Source of the DNA: Candidatus Scalindua sp.
GTDB lineage: Bacteria; Planctomycetota; Brocadiia; Brocadiales; Scalinduaceae
Direction of reading: 5' to 3'
Assembly (NCBI GenBank): GCA_021776915.1
Contig: JAIQZU010000069.1
Span: forward strand, 1-64,000
Length of the DNA: 64,000 bases
Position 1 is the stretch's first letter. Every line of letters starts with the position of its first letter. Under the pieces are notes generated by a model. The model saw only the letters and a list, made by a program, of their open reading frames with translations. It made no database searches and was not told where the DNA came from. Positions 16,774 to 26,703 of the stretch are shown piece after piece. Both the position numbers and the translations under genes were made by a program.

Positions 16774-17016
16774 TTACTTGTGCTCCTTAATGAAGTTTAT
16801 TGCATCCCCTACCGTTTGAATTTTTTCTGCATCTTCATCGGGAATATTAATATCAAACGCATCTTCCAGCTCCATAACAAGTTCCACTGTGTCAAGTGAG
16901 TCTGCTCCCAGGTCGTTTATGAACGATGTTTCAGGCGTAACCTGTTCCTTATTTACACCCATCTGCTTTACAATTATTTCGTTTACTCTTTCTTCAATTG
17001 ATAGTTCTGTAGACAA
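16774..17016 (-). CDS. acpP: Acyl carrier protein
   Basis: An 80-residue acidic four-helix protein that carries growing acyl chains on a 4'-phosphopantetheine arm. The attachment serine is Ser40 in G-A-D-S-L-D-T-V-E, the universal AcpP motif. The start is TTG at 17016, placed 7 bases after a full AAGGAGG Shine-Dalgarno, and no ATG is available before the conserved region. It lies between fabD and fabF and would serve both. High expression is expected from the ribosome-binding site. Confidence 0.96.
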   Translation of the reverse strand: MSTELSIEERVNEIIVKQMGVNKEQVTPETSFINDLGADSLDTVELVMELEDAFDINIPDEDAEKIQTVGDAINFIKEHK

Positions 17017-17051
17017 GACCTTTCCTCCTTAAGTCAAAGTTTCCGGTTTAT

Positions 17052-17978
17052 TCAATTCTCTACTAAAGAATTATAATCATTAATACTTCTGATTTTTTTT
17101 GTAGGATCTATTTTCTTTAATATACCCGCAAGTACCTTCCCGGGCCCAATTTCATAAAATTCTTCTGTACCATCAGCTATAAGATTTTGCATAGAGTGAC
17201 TCCATTTAACAGGATTGTCAAGCTGTTTTACAAGAGAACTTTTTATTTCATCAGGTTCACTTATGTATTCTGCACATACATTTGCCATAACTGGTATTTC
17301 ACACCTGGAAATCTCCGTACTTTCGATTTCCTTTGACAGTCTGCTGCTTGCCGTACTCATTAAAGGGGAATGGAATGCACCACTAACCTTTAACGGGATT
17401 ACAGCTCTTGCACCTTTTTCCTTAGCAAGAGACATTGCTTCTTTAACCGCCTCTTCTTTTCCTGAAATAACTATTTGTTTTGGAGAATTATAATTTGCCG
17501 CACAAACTTCTCCATATTTTTTTGCCTCAATGCATATCTCTTCAACTTCTGATTCCACTAACCCTATTATAGATGCCATAGTTCCCTTTTCCCTGTCACA
17601 TGCTTCCTGCATGAACTGTCCTCGCTTATAGACAAGACTTAAAGCATCCTCAAATGATATAGAATTTGCAAAGACAAGCGCAGTATACTCTCCCAAACTT
17701 AATCCGGCTGTTACATGGCATGATATATTTCCATTATTACGCTCTTTAAAAGCTCTTAATAATGCTATGCTTGTAACCATAATCGCCGGTTGACAGATTG
17801 AGGTCATGTTAAGCTCTTCCTGCCCGCCGCCAAAACATATACCCGACAAATCAAAACCTAATGTTTCATTTGCCCTGTCATATACTTCTTTCGCTTCTTT
17901 GGATTGTGAGTAAATATCTTTACCCATTCCAATGTATTGTGAACCTTGTCCTGCAAATAAAAAAGCAGTTTTCGCCAT
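17052..17978 (-). CDS. fabD: Malonyl CoA-acyl carrier protein transacylase
   Basis: A 308-residue enzyme that moves malonate from CoA to ACP to feed fatty acid elongation. The N-terminal F-L-F-A-G-Q-G-S-Q motif, the nucleophile in A-G-L-S-L-G-E-Y near residue 92 and the catalytic histidine in V-S-G-A-F-H-S-P-L near 203 are all present. The start is one base after the fabH stop codon, so the genes are translationally linked. Length is standard. Confidence 0.95.
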   Translation of the reverse strand: MAKTAFLFAGQGSQYIGMGKDIYSQSKEAKEVYDRANETLGFDLSGICFGGGQEELNMTSICQPAIMVTSIALLRAFKERNNGNISCHVTAGLSLGEYTALVFANSISFEDALSLVYKRGQFMQEACDREKGTMASIIGLVESEVEEICIEAKKYGEVCAANYNSPKQIVISGKEEAVKEAMSLAKEKGARAVIPLKVSGAFHSPLMSTASSRLSKEIESTEISRCEIPVMANVCAEYISEPDEIKSSLVKQLDNPVKWSHSMQNLIADGTEEFYEIGPGKVLAGILKKIDPTKKIRSINDYNSLVEN

Positions 17979-17979
17979 T

Positions 17980-18969
17980 TTACCACTTAATAAAAGATGT
18001 ACCCCATGTTAAACCTCCCCCAAACGCAACTAATAGCACGGAATCTCCGGGGTTTAACATATCCCCCTTGTCTATCTCATCAAGAGCTATGGGAATAGAA
18101 GCTGCAGACGTGTTACCATATCTGTCAATATTTACGTATGCTTTTTTCCTCGGCTGTTTAAGCCTTTCCATCGCAGCTTCTATGATCCTGATATTACTTT
18201 GATGTGGAACAATCATATCGAAATCTTCCACCTGCATATTATTTTCAGCAGCAGCCTTAGTGATCATGTCAACCATGTTATTAATAGCAGTCTTAAATAA
18301 TTCTTTCCCCTTAAGCTGAATATAATGTGAACGAGACTCGATCGTTGCATGTGATGCCGGTAATTTAGAGCCTCCTGCCGGCAGTGTCAACAAATCTGCC
18401 TGACTGCCATCAGAACCTAAATATGTCGTAATAATCTCTCTTTTGCCATTACCCCGTTGAACGACAACAGCTCCTGCTCCATCGCCAAAAAGAATACAGG
18501 TAGACCTGTCTGTAAAGTCTGTAATCTTTGACAAACATTCTGTACCTACAACTAAGACAGTTTTCATGGCCCCGGAAGCAACAAAACCTTTGGCTATGGA
18601 TAGCGCATAAACAAATCCGGCACATGCCGCTAATATGTCAAAGGCGCCGGCATTCTTTGCGCCTATCTTATCTTGTATAAAACAAGCGGTAGTAGGTACT
18701 AAACAGTCTGGTGTTATTGTGGCAGCAACAATGAGATCTACTTCAGAGGGTGATACATTTGCATCATCCAGCGCACGTAACGATGCTTCAATCGCCAAGT
18801 CTGAAGCAGCGACTCCGTCTTCTACAACACGTCTCTCTTTTATTCCGGTACGCCTGGTGATCCATTCGTCTGTCGTGTCAAGCGTCCTCGTCAGATCATC
18901 ATTGGTGATCACTTTCCTGGGCAAAAAAGACCCTACCCCCGTAATTGATGCCTTATATCCTTTTTCCAT
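17980..18969 (-). CDS. fabH: 3-oxoacyl-[acyl-carrier-protein] synthase III
   Basis: A 329-residue condensing enzyme that starts fatty acid synthesis by joining acetyl-CoA (or a branched starter) to malonyl-ACP. The triad is cysteine in A-A-C-A-G-F near residue 115, histidine in V-P-H-Q-S-N near 255 and asparagine in Y-G-N-T-S-A-A-S near 285. The N-terminal I-T-G-V-G-S-F-L-P and T-D-E-W-I-T-R-R-T-G-I blocks are typical. The gene follows plsX by 35 bp, the usual bacterial order. The branched-chain pathway genes elsewhere in the window could supply branched starters, but specificity cannot be read here. Confidence 0.95.
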   Translation of the reverse strand: MEKGYKASITGVGSFLPRKVITNDDLTRTLDTTDEWITRRTGIKERRVVEDGVAASDLAIEASLRALDDANVSPSEVDLIVAATITPDCLVPTTACFIQDKIGAKNAGAFDILAACAGFVYALSIAKGFVASGAMKTVLVVGTECLSKITDFTDRSTCILFGDGAGAVVVQRGNGKREIITTYLGSDGSQADLLTLPAGGSKLPASHATIESRSHYIQLKGKELFKTAINNMVDMITKAAAENNMQVEDFDMIVPHQSNIRIIEAAMERLKQPRKKAYVNIDRYGNTSAASIPIALDEIDKGDMLNPGDSVLLVAFGGGLTWGTSFIKW

Positions 18970-19004
18970 TAATTATCCTAATATAAATTAGGAAATTTGG
19001 CTCT

Positions 19005-20021
19005 TTATGTAGCAGTTACGAGAGATGAATTAGCTCTCTCGAGTTCAGTATTAATATGTTTATTTACCTCATATTTCCCGAACTGTATAGCCTCTCTTAT
19101 CGCGTTTTGAATTGTCTTGGAATCTGACCTGCCATGAGAAATAATACAGATACCATCGATCCCAAGTAGTGGCACACCACCATATTCAGTATAATCCATT
19201 TTACTGTACAGATGTTCGCGAACAGGCTTGCAAAGCCATGCCCCTAATCTTGTCAAGGCGCTCTTCTTTGCCTCCGAGGCAAAAGCAGATAATATGCTTA
19301 TCGAAAGCCCTTCAGCAAATTTCAGCAAAACATTACCAACAAAACCTTCACAAACAACTATATCGAACTTACCATCAAATACATCACGTCCTTCGGCATT
19401 TCCAACAAAATTTAAAGGAGAATTCGAAAGAAGCGCAAAAGTCTCTTTTACTAATTCATTACCCTTGGCACTTTCCTCGCCTATATTTAAAAGTCCAACT
19501 CTTGGTTTTTCAATATTTAATACGTACTTACAAAAAACAGAGGCCATGACTCCATATTGCATTAAATGTTCAGGTTTACATTGTATGTTAGCCCCGGCAT
19601 CGATGACCATGCATGCGCCGTGAAATGTTGGTATGGATACAGCAATCCCCGGACGTTTAACATGTTCCAACGTACGAAGAAATAGGGATGATGACGCTAC
19701 TGTTGCACCTGTGTTTCCCGCGCTTACTACGGCATCAGCTGCTTTTTCCGCAACCAACTTAACACTTTTGGTTATTGAAGAGTCAGCTTTCTTTCGCACA
19801 GCAACCGTCGCAGACTCATTCATGCCTACTACTTGAGAAGCATGTACAACTGAAATATTTCCAAAAGTAGCGCCACAAGCAGCTAATTCGTTTTGAATTC
19901 GCTCTTGGTCACCTACTAATATTATCTCGTGGTCAGTATAGACACGCGCAGCATCTACGGCCCCCCTTACAATCTCAAAAGGGGCTTCATCTCCACCCAT
20001 TGCATCAACCGCAATCCGCAT
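19005..20021 (-). CDS. plsX: Phosphate acyltransferase PlsX
   Basis: A 338-residue peripheral membrane enzyme that converts acyl-ACP to acyl-phosphate, the donor for glycerol-3-phosphate acylation by PlsY. The N-terminus I-A-V-D-A-M-G-G-D-E-A-P is diagnostic. Further blocks are S-A-G-N-T-G-A near residue 100, L-L-N-I-G-E-E near 180, and V-C-E-G-F-V-G-N-V-L-L-K near 230. It sits between rpmF and fabH, which links ribosome supply and membrane lipid synthesis as in many bacteria. Only four bases separate it from the rpmF stop. Confidence 0.95.
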   Translation of the reverse strand: MRIAVDAMGGDEAPFEIVRGAVDAARVYTDHEIILVGDQERIQNELAACGATFGNISVVHASQVVGMNESATVAVRKKADSSITKSVKLVAEKAADAVVSAGNTGATVASSSLFLRTLEHVKRPGIAVSIPTFHGACMVIDAGANIQCKPEHLMQYGVMASVFCKYVLNIEKPRVGLLNIGEESAKGNELVKETFALLSNSPLNFVGNAEGRDVFDGKFDIVVCEGFVGNVLLKFAEGLSISILSAFASEAKKSALTRLGAWLCKPVREHLYSKMDYTEYGGVPLLGIDGICIISHGRSDSKTIQNAIREAIQFGKYEVNKHINTELERANSSLVTAT

Positions 20022-20024
20022 AAC

Positions 20025-20255
20025 CTATGCTCTCTCTACAGCAATTACTTGTCTGCCGCGATAATAACCACAATTATGACAAACTGTATGTGGTCTTTTT
20101 ATTTGTTTACAATGATGACAAATGAATTTCTTTGACCTGTTGCCCGATGTACTTTTGCCAAATTCAGAACGTGGAATATTTGGAGGGTTCAGAGCGTCAT
20201 GCGAACGCCTCTTACCTGTCCTTGATCTGGATTGCCTTCTTTTTGGAAGTGCCAT
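20025..20255 (-). CDS. rpmF: 50S ribosomal protein L32
   Basis: A 76-residue basic ribosomal protein. The start MALPKRRQSRSRTGKRRSHD is the L32 hallmark, and the C-terminal half has two zinc-binding pairs, C-H-H-C near residue 45 and C-H-N-C near 58. The frame is open 28 codons upstream (to 20339), but those residues are hydrophobic and unlike L32, so the ATG at 20255 is used. A GGGCGACATA stretch precedes it. It heads the lipid cluster. The DUF177/YceD gene that often precedes rpmF is missing. Confidence 0.95.
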   Translation of the reverse strand: MALPKRRQSRSRTGKRRSHDALNPPNIPRSEFGKSTSGNRSKKFICHHCKQIKRPHTVCHNCGYYRGRQVIAVERA

Positions 20256-20479
20256 TATGTCGCCCTTTACTTTAAAATCTAAAATAAATAAGGAAAGAAG
20301 AAAGAAAGTGAATGTATAAGGCATTATCTTCAGTACCAAGCCTCCCGTTACTTTTCTGCCCTTCCCTTATTTTCCCTATCCCCTTAAAGCTTAAAAACTT
20401 ATAAGAAGTCCCCTAAATTAATAAGTTAAGTATTTTATAATCGCACCTTATATTTGTCAAGTAAAAACATCATAGAAGG

Positions 20480-23134
20480 TTACGTATAATTTTCTATTTT
20501 CTCCTGTATTATTCTAAATCCTAAATCAATGGCTTCATTAATCTTATCAGGAAGTTGTCCACCGGCTTGAGCCATATCTGCACGCCCACCACCACCGCCA
20601 CCAACAATTTTTGCAATATCCCTGGCTATATTGCCTGCATGAAGCCCTTTCTTGACTAAGTCGTTACTCAACGAAGTTAATAATGTTACCTTACCATTCT
20701 CCGTAGTTCCTAATACTATTGCCACGGAACCAAGACTTTCTTTTAACGAGTCTACAGTCTTCCTTAAATCACCTATATCCACTCCTTCTATTACCTCTGT
20801 TACAATTTTTACTCCTGATATTTCTCTGGCATTAGCAATCAGTTCAGAAGAAAATTCTCTGGCGCCTTCTTTTTTTGCCTTTTGCACATCTTTTCTTAAG
20901 TCTCTTATTTGTAGCATCAGCTCTTCGGCACGTTGAACGGCCATGTTTTCCTGAACATCCAGAACGTTACATAACCTATCCAATGTATTCTCTTTCTGCC
21001 TTATCCTTGTGAGGGCATCATTCCCTGTTACAGCTTCTAACCTGCGTATCCCTGCTGCTATTGATGATTCGTTTGTAATCTTAAATAATCCTATTTCGCC
21101 AGTACTGCTCACATGCGTACCGGCACAAAGTTCCTGACTATAATCTCCAATATTTACCACCCTGACATTCTCACCATATTTCTCCCCAAACAATGCCGTT
21201 GCACCTGCTTTCCTGGCTTTATCAAGTGCCATTTCCTCCGTAATAACAGGAGCATTTTCCATAATCCTCTCATTCATAAGTTCTTCTATCCTTGCAATCT
21301 CGTCTTTTTTAATACCTTCAAAATGGTGAAAGTCAAAACGAAGTCTTTCAGGAGCCACAAGGGAACCGGATTGCTCGGCATGTTGCCCTACTACCTGCCG
21401 CAGGGTGTAATGCAGCAGATGTGTTGCCGAATGATTACGCTTTATGGCGGCTCTTCGTCCTTTATCAATAACACAGGTAACGTTTTCACTTGTCTTAATC
21501 CTGCCCTCTGTCACCTTGCCAATATGCACTATAATATCATTGGATTTCTTTGTGTTGCTGATTTCAACCTTTGAGTTCTTTGTTTGAAATATACCGGTGT
21601 CACCAACCTGCCCTCCGGCCTCCGCATAAAAAGGAGTTTGGTCAAGCACTATGTGAACTTCCTGTCCTGCTTCAGCAGAATCAACCAATTTTTCATTTAT
21701 AATAAGACCAATTACCTTACTTTCAGTTTCACAACTCTCATAACCCAGAAAAACCGTCTCTTTTGTTGTTTCTTTAATTGTGCCTATCGGCCCCTCATCA
21801 AATATACTACCGGTCATTTGCGTAGAAGATCTTGCCAGCTCACGCTGTTTTTCCATTTCTCTCTCAAAACCGCTTTCATCAACAGTCAAACCGCTTTCTT
21901 CCAGGATTGACTTTGTCATCTCGAATGGAAAACCAAAAGTATCATACAGTTGAAAAGCATCCTGGCCTGACAAACTCTTTTGTCCGCTCCTGCGAAGGCC
22001 TTCCATAAATTCATCCAGCCTCTTATTCCCCATAAACAGGGTTTCATGGAATCGTTCCTCTTCGTTCTTTATAATCCTTGCAATGTTTTCCCGACGCTGC
22101 TTTATCTCAGGATAAGCTTCATGCATTACGTCAGCAATAATGGGAACAAGTTTGTAGAGAAAACACTCCTCTTTTCCCAATTTTAGCCCATCACGAACCG
22201 CCCTTCTTAAAAGTCTTCTTTCTACGTAACCCCTTCCTTCATTACCCGGCAGAACGCCATCAGAGATACAAAATATTATTGCCCTTATGTGGTCGGCTAT
22301 TCTATTCATCAACTTGCCGTTTTCTGCCTGACTATCGTATTCAACCTCAGTAATCTCAGAAATATACTGAATTATGGGCTTAAATATATCTATCTCAAAA
22401 TTTGTGCTGACACCCTGCATAACACTGGCCATCCTTTCCAGACCCATCCCGGTATCCACGTTCTTGTTTGGTAAAGGCTTAAGTACTCCTCCATCTCTTC
22501 TGTCAAACTGTGTAAAAACAAGATTCCATACCTCAACAAACCGTTCGCAGTCACAATCGGGAGCACACTCTTTTCTTCTACATCCAACGTCCTCTCCTCG
22601 ATCGTAAAAGATTTCTGAGCATGGACCGCAAGGACCATTTGGGCCATCCGATGGAGCATTTGCAGGCCAGAAATTCTCCTTTTCTCCAAACCTGTATAAC
22701 CTATCTCCAGAAACACCAATCTTCTTCAGCCAGATATCGTATGATTCTTCGTCGTCCAGATAAACGCTAACAGACAACCTTTCTTCCGGAAGCTTCATTT
22801 CATTAAGCATAAATTCCCATGCCATCTCTATTGCTTCCAGTTTGAAATAATCTCCAAAGGAAAAATTACCCAGCATTTCAAAGAAAGTGTGATGCATAGG
22901 AGTTTTGCCTACATTCTCTATATCACCCGTCCTGATGCATTTCTGGCATGTCGTAGCGCTCTTTACCCCCAACGTCCCCTTTCCCAGAAACATGTCCTTA
23001 AACTGGTTCATCCCTGCACCGGTAAATAATAGAGTTGGATCATCTTCCGGGACAAGCGAATCGCTTGGGAACAGAGAATGCCCTTTTTTCTCAAAAAAAC
23101 TTAAATATTTTTTCCGGATTACGTTAGTTTCCAT
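20480..23134 (-). CDS. alaS: Alanine-tRNA ligase
   Basis: An 884-residue class II synthetase that charges tRNA-Ala. The catalytic domain shows L-F-T-G-A-G-M-N-Q-F-K-D near residue 42 and the C-P-G-like S-D-G-P-N-G-P-C-G-P-C-S-E block near 160. The editing domain has the zinc-binding H-S-A-T-H-L-L-H near 580 and C-A-G-T-H near 680. The C-terminal G-G-G-G-G-G-R-A-D-M-A-Q-A-G-G motif is intact. The frame is open 24 codons above, but METNVIRKKYLSFFEKKGH is the normal AlaS start, so 23134 is used. It stands alone, divergent from ilvD. Confidence 0.96.
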   Translation of the reverse strand: METNVIRKKYLSFFEKKGHSLFPSDSLVPEDDPTLLFTGAGMNQFKDMFLGKGTLGVKSATTCQKCIRTGDIENVGKTPMHHTFFEMLGNFSFGDYFKLEAIEMAWEFMLNEMKLPEERLSVSVYLDDEESYDIWLKKIGVSGDRLYRFGEKENFWPANAPSDGPNGPCGPCSEIFYDRGEDVGCRRKECAPDCDCERFVEVWNLVFTQFDRRDGGVLKPLPNKNVDTGMGLERMASVMQGVSTNFEIDIFKPIIQYISEITEVEYDSQAENGKLMNRIADHIRAIIFCISDGVLPGNEGRGYVERRLLRRAVRDGLKLGKEECFLYKLVPIIADVMHEAYPEIKQRRENIARIIKNEEERFHETLFMGNKRLDEFMEGLRRSGQKSLSGQDAFQLYDTFGFPFEMTKSILEESGLTVDESGFEREMEKQRELARSSTQMTGSIFDEGPIGTIKETTKETVFLGYESCETESKVIGLIINEKLVDSAEAGQEVHIVLDQTPFYAEAGGQVGDTGIFQTKNSKVEISNTKKSNDIIVHIGKVTEGRIKTSENVTCVIDKGRRAAIKRNHSATHLLHYTLRQVVGQHAEQSGSLVAPERLRFDFHHFEGIKKDEIARIEELMNERIMENAPVITEEMALDKARKAGATALFGEKYGENVRVVNIGDYSQELCAGTHVSSTGEIGLFKITNESSIAAGIRRLEAVTGNDALTRIRQKENTLDRLCNVLDVQENMAVQRAEELMLQIRDLRKDVQKAKKEGAREFSSELIANAREISGVKIVTEVIEGVDIGDLRKTVDSLKESLGSVAIVLGTTENGKVTLLTSLSNDLVKKGLHAGNIARDIAKIVGGGGGGRADMAQAGGQLPDKINEAIDLGFRIIQEKIENYT

Positions 23135-23253
23135 AATATTATGTGATATTTTACATGCCTTAATAGCTAAATCAAGGCAAATATTGCGACATAATATCTG
23201 ACGCAAGAATACAGTCAGTTACTTCTAAATACATAGAGTATATTAATTTAGCG

Positions 23254-23281
23254 TTGACAAGATCAAACCACTATATATAAT
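23254..23281 (+). promoter_or_regulatory. Consensus sigma70 promoter for ilvD
   Basis: TTGACA (23254-23259) and TATAAT (23276-23281) are both perfect consensus with a 16-bp spacer, 67 bp upstream of the ilvD start. This is the clearest housekeeping promoter in the window. Confidence 0.75.
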
Positions 23282-23347
23282 TTTAAACTAAATTTAATGA
23301 AAGAAAATTTATAATATTCATTCTATTGGAATAGAAAGGACATTAAT

Positions 23348-25003
23348 TTGCGCAGCGATACTATTACGTGTGGGATAGAGAGATCACCGGCAAGGGCACT
23401 GCTTTATGCAACCGGACTGACCAAGGAAAACATGGGAAAGCCGTTTATAGGCATTGCCAGCAGTTTTACGGATTTGATTCCCGGACACACCCACATGAGA
23501 CGGTTGGAAAGAGAGATAGAAAAAGGCATTCATGCTGGAGGTGGCGTAAGCTTCATTTTTGGAGTACCCGGTATTTGTGATGGCATTGCCATGGGACACA
23601 AAGGGATGAGTTACTCACTTGCTTCGAGAGAATTAATCGCTGATTTAATAGAGTGTGTCACGAATGCACATTGTCTGGATGGGTTAATATTGTTAACTAA
23701 TTGCGACAAGATTACACCCGGTATGCTTATGGGTGCTGCAAGAATAGACGTTCCTGCTATTGTAGTAACAGGTGGGCCTATGATTTCCGGACGCCGCAAT
23801 ATGAAGAAACTCTCTCTGGTCCGTGATACTTTTGAGGCCGTCGGCAGAAAGCAGAAAGGCGAGATCAGTGACGAAGAACTGGAAGCCCTTGAAAAGGAAG
23901 CATGTCCGGGCCCCGGATCATGTCAGGGATTATATACGGCAAATACAATGGCCTGCGTAACGGAAGCGCTTGGAATGTCACTGCCGGGATGTGCTGCATC
24001 CCTTGCAATCTCTGCGGAAAAAGACAGGATCGCCTATAAAAGCGGAGAGAGAATAGTTGAGTTAGTAAAAAACGACACAAACTGCAGGAAAATTATGACA
24101 CGAGAGGCATTTGATAATGCAATCCTGATTGACATGACTCTTGGAGGCTCAACAAACACTTGTCTGCATATTCCTGCAATAGCCAATGAAGCCGGTATAG
24201 ATATAGCGTTGGACCGCTTCGATGAAATCAGCAGGAAAGTACCCCAGATAACAAACCTGAGGCCAGGCGGTGAGCACTTTATGGAAGACCTTTTCTATGC
24301 GGGTGGTATTCCGGCAGCAATGAAGAGGCTTGAGGATATCATTAATGATTGTGAAACCGTCAGCGGTTTCAGTACAAAAGAGATCGCAAAACAGGCAATC
24401 GTCTATGATGATGATATTATACGGACAAAAGAGAACGCCTATAATAAAGAAGGCGGTATTGCAGTACTTCATGGAAATATAGCACCCGATGGCGCTGTAA
24501 TTAAACAAAGCGCACTATCTGACGACATGAGGGTTTTTAAAGGCCCTGCAAAGGTCTTTGAGGGTGAAGAGGAGGCGATGCTGGCAATCATGGATAAAAA
24601 GATTTCCAAGGGATCAGTGATGATTATCAGATATGAAGGTCCTCGTGGTGGTCCCGGAATGAGAGAGATGTTGTCACCAACTGCCGCACTTGTCGGAATG
24701 GGCCTGGATAACTCTGTTGCCTTAATAACGGATGGGCGTTTTTCAGGAGGCACAAGGGGACCCTGCATCGGACACGTCTCTCCGGAAGCAATGGTAGGCG
24801 GGCCATTGGCTTTAATAGAAGATGATGATGAGATAGTAATTGACATTCCAGAACGCAAATTATATGCTGTAGTATCAGACTCCGAACTTGACAGCCGCCG
24901 TGCAAAATGGACACCGCCCCCATTAGAAGTTACTAAAGGACTTCTTGTCAGATATGCCAAATGTGTTACATCAGCAGATAAGGGTGCAGTACTCAAAAGC
25001 TAG
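23348..25003 (+). CDS. ilvD: Dihydroxy-acid dehydratase
   Basis: A 551-residue iron-sulfur enzyme that dehydrates dihydroxyisovalerate and dihydroxymethylvalerate in valine, leucine and isoleucine synthesis. The three cluster cysteines lie in [11 protein letters not shown] near residue 78, N-C-D-K-I-T-P-G-M near 119 and [11 protein letters not shown] near 192. The C-terminal [11 protein letters not shown] and I-G-H-V-S-P-E-A motifs are present. The start is TTG at 23348, 9 bases after AAAGGA. It is single, with the tRNA-Gln gene and an integrated element just downstream; ilvN and ilvC lie beyond that element. Confidence 0.96.
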   Translation: MRSDTITCGIERSPARALLYATGLTKENMGKPFIGIASSFTDLIPGHTHMRRLEREIEKGIHAGGGVSFIFGVPGICDGIAMGHKGMSYSLASRELIADLIECVTNAHCLDGLILLTNCDKITPGMLMGAARIDVPAIVVTGGPMISGRRNMKKLSLVRDTFEAVGRKQKGEISDEELEALEKEACPGPGSCQGLYTANTMACVTEALGMSLPGCAASLAISAEKDRIAYKSGERIVELVKNDTNCRKIMTREAFDNAILIDMTLGGSTNTCLHIPAIANEAGIDIALDRFDEISRKVPQITNLRPGGEHFMEDLFYAGGIPAAMKRLEDIINDCETVSGFSTKEIAKQAIVYDDDIIRTKENAYNKEGGIAVLHGNIAPDGAVIKQSALSDDMRVFKGPAKVFEGEEEAMLAIMDKKISKGSVMIIRYEGPRGGPGMREMLSPTAALVGMGLDNSVALITDGRFSGGTRGPCIGHVSPEAMVGGPLALIEDDDEIVIDIPERKLYAVVSDSELDSRRAKWTPPPLEVTKGLLVRYAKCVTSADKGAVLKS

Positions 25004-25057
25004 CATGCAAGATAGAATTTTTAGTCACAAAAACCTGCTTTAAAACTTTTGCAAAAT

Positions 25058-25131
25058 TACCCGGTAGTGTAATGGCAACACTAGAGATTTTGATTCTCTC
25101 ATTGGAGGTTCGAGTCCTCCCCGGGTAACCA
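25058..25131 (+). tRNA. tRNA-Gln (anticodon TTG)
   Basis: The cloverleaf folds cleanly. The acceptor stem is TACCCGG (25058-25064) with CCGGGTA (25121-25127), and the D stem is GTGT/ACAC. The anticodon stem AGAGA/TCTCT encloses loop TTTTGAT, giving anticodon TTG (25090-25092), and the T stem GGAGG/CCTCC encloses TTCGAGT. The discriminator is A (25128), and CCA is encoded (25129-25131). The 3' end is the integration target of the adjacent 9.2-kb element, and the recombinase gene runs antisense into this tRNA. Confidence 0.93.
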
Positions 25132-26703
25132 TCTTAGACGAACAGGGGTTAAAAGCTCTGTTCGTTCTTTATTATCAAGCACTTGCTGTGGTTCTAACCT
25201 TAAGTAATCCTCTTCTAGTTTGGGGTACGTATCTTTTATAGGAACTAGCCATTCATTCGTCTCTATGCGCAGTCTACCGCCCTTTATCGTTGGGTTCTGA
25301 CCTATAGCCATCAGTATCTCCTTTTTGGTATCCATGTCACCATGAATGAAGGCTTCACGTGCATTAGTTGCAAAATGAAAGGTGTTTTCTGTTAGTTCCA
25401 GCCAATTCACGGCACGGTCTTCAGTCTCTCTTAATACCTGCTTTAGTGAAGCAATTTGTGATTGAAGCAATTTGCGTTCTCTCATGTATTCTTCATCATC
25501 AATTAAACCTCTATATCTCATCTTTGTCAGATTATCTATTTGCTTCTGAGTATCAAGAACCGCTTTACATCTTTTCTGGTGGATTTGTTCTCTATCTTCA
25601 ATTTCCTTATCATTCTCTTGGTTCAGAATATCTAAAGCCCAATCTCTAAATTCTGGTAGTATTGTCCATTTCTTTATTTCTTTCTCTATTTGCATTTCCA
25701 AATTATCTTCACGTATAACTTTCCTTTGTGAACATTTAATTTTCTTGCTTCTTCTTGTGCAGTGGTAATAAGTGTAATTTCTGATTTCTCCTGTACTCTT
25801 AATAAACTTTTTCTTGGTTTCCGCTGTGTAAAAACAGCCACATTCTCCACACTGAATAAGTCCCGTAAATGCAAATTTATGTTTCTTCGGTCTTGGACGT
25901 CCTTTTCGTCCTAACAAAAATTGAACGCTGTCATACTCTTCAAGAGTAATCATGGGTTCGTGTTTACCATCATACTGATTTCCATCGTATTCTATTATTC
26001 CAGTATAGAATAAATTTGCAAAAATGTTATATATAGCACTTCTTGATAGTTCTTTATCCCCAGTCTTCTTAGTTTTAGGAGTCCTTAGTCCCCAACTATT
26101 AGCAATTTCTAGAATCTGTGGAGGAGTATAGCGTCCAGTCAACATTAAATCCCACATCTTTCTGACAAAATAGAAACGTTCGGGGTCTTTAATGACAATC
26201 TTTTCTTCTTTATCATTTAAATAACCAATAGGTGCATGATTCGGGAAACCGCCTTTTTCCAATTTGCTCAACGTCCCCCTAAGTGTATTCTTGCGTAAGT
26301 CAATAATATATTGGTTTGCAATACCACTTTCGACATTAAATAATAATACATTATCAGAAGGAAGATATTCTCTATCTATAGTCTGGATTGATTTCAAAAT
26401 GTTTCGTTGAAGAAGCCATTGTACTCTAGCACTATCTATGGGATTTCTGGAAAGTCGATTGATTTGCCAGCATAAGATACCGTCAGCTTCACCACTTTCA
26501 ATTGCCTGTAGCATCTTATTAAAATAAGGTCTTGAATCAGGTTGTTTTGCAGATTTAGCTTCTATGTATATATCGGCGATTTTCAAGCGTTGTTCCTTGG
26601 CTAATTTCTTTAATCTGCTTACTTGGTCATCTATGGATTGAACTTGCCGGTCTTCGCTTTCTGATGATTTCCTAGCATATATTAGATATTTCATTTTACC
26701 CAT
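25099..26703 (-). CDS. Large serine recombinase (integrase)
   Basis: A 534-residue site-specific recombinase. The N-terminal resolvase domain (about residues 1-145) has the nucleophile region I-Y-A-R-K-S-S and the D-G-I-L-C-W-Q-I-N-R-L-S-R-N motif. A recombinase domain follows (to about 290), then a zinc ribbon with C-G-E-C-G-C and a later H-C-T/C-S pair, then a coiled coil near residues 355-450. The last ten residues (WLPGEDSNLQ) are the antisense of the tRNA-Gln gene, not native enzyme. The ATG at 26703 follows a G-rich Shine-Dalgarno and overlaps the primase stop by 8 bases. A start three codons down is possible. Confidence 0.93.
   Translation of the reverse strand: MGKMKYLIYARKSSESEDRQVQSIDDQVSRLKKLAKEQRLKIADIYIEAKSAKQPDSRPYFNKMLQAIESGEADGILCWQINRLSRNPIDSARVQWLLQRNILKSIQTIDREYLPSDNVLLFNVESGIANQYIIDLRKNTLRGTLSKLEKGGFPNHAPIGYLNDKEEKIVIKDPERFYFVRKMWDLMLTGRYTPPQILEIANSWGLRTPKTKKTGDKELSRSAIYNIFANLFYTGIIEYDGNQYDGKHEPMITLEEYDSVQFLLGRKGRPRPKKHKFAFTGLIQCGECGCFYTAETKKKFIKSTGEIRNYTYYHCTRRSKKIKCSQRKVIREDNLEMQIEKEIKKWTILPEFRDWALDILNQENDKEIEDREQIHQKRCKAVLDTQKQIDNLTKMRYRGLIDDEEYMRERKLLQSQIASLKQVLRETEDRAVNWLELTENTFHFATNAREAFIHGDMDTKKEILMAIGQNPTIKGGRLRIETNEWLVPIKDTYPKLEEDYLRLEPQQVLDNKERTELLTPVRLRWLPGEDSNLQ
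25125..25133 (+). repeat. Left attachment core (attL)
   Basis: GTAACCATC at the very end of tRNA-Gln and its CCA matches 34345-34353 exactly. Excision between the copies would keep the tRNA acceptor end and CCA intact. Confidence 0.7.

Noticed and set aside
25099-25131. WLPGEDSNLQ C-terminus of the recombinase as a functional motif
   Set aside because: It is the antisense translation of the tRNA-Gln 3' half, a known artefact at tRNA-integrated elements.
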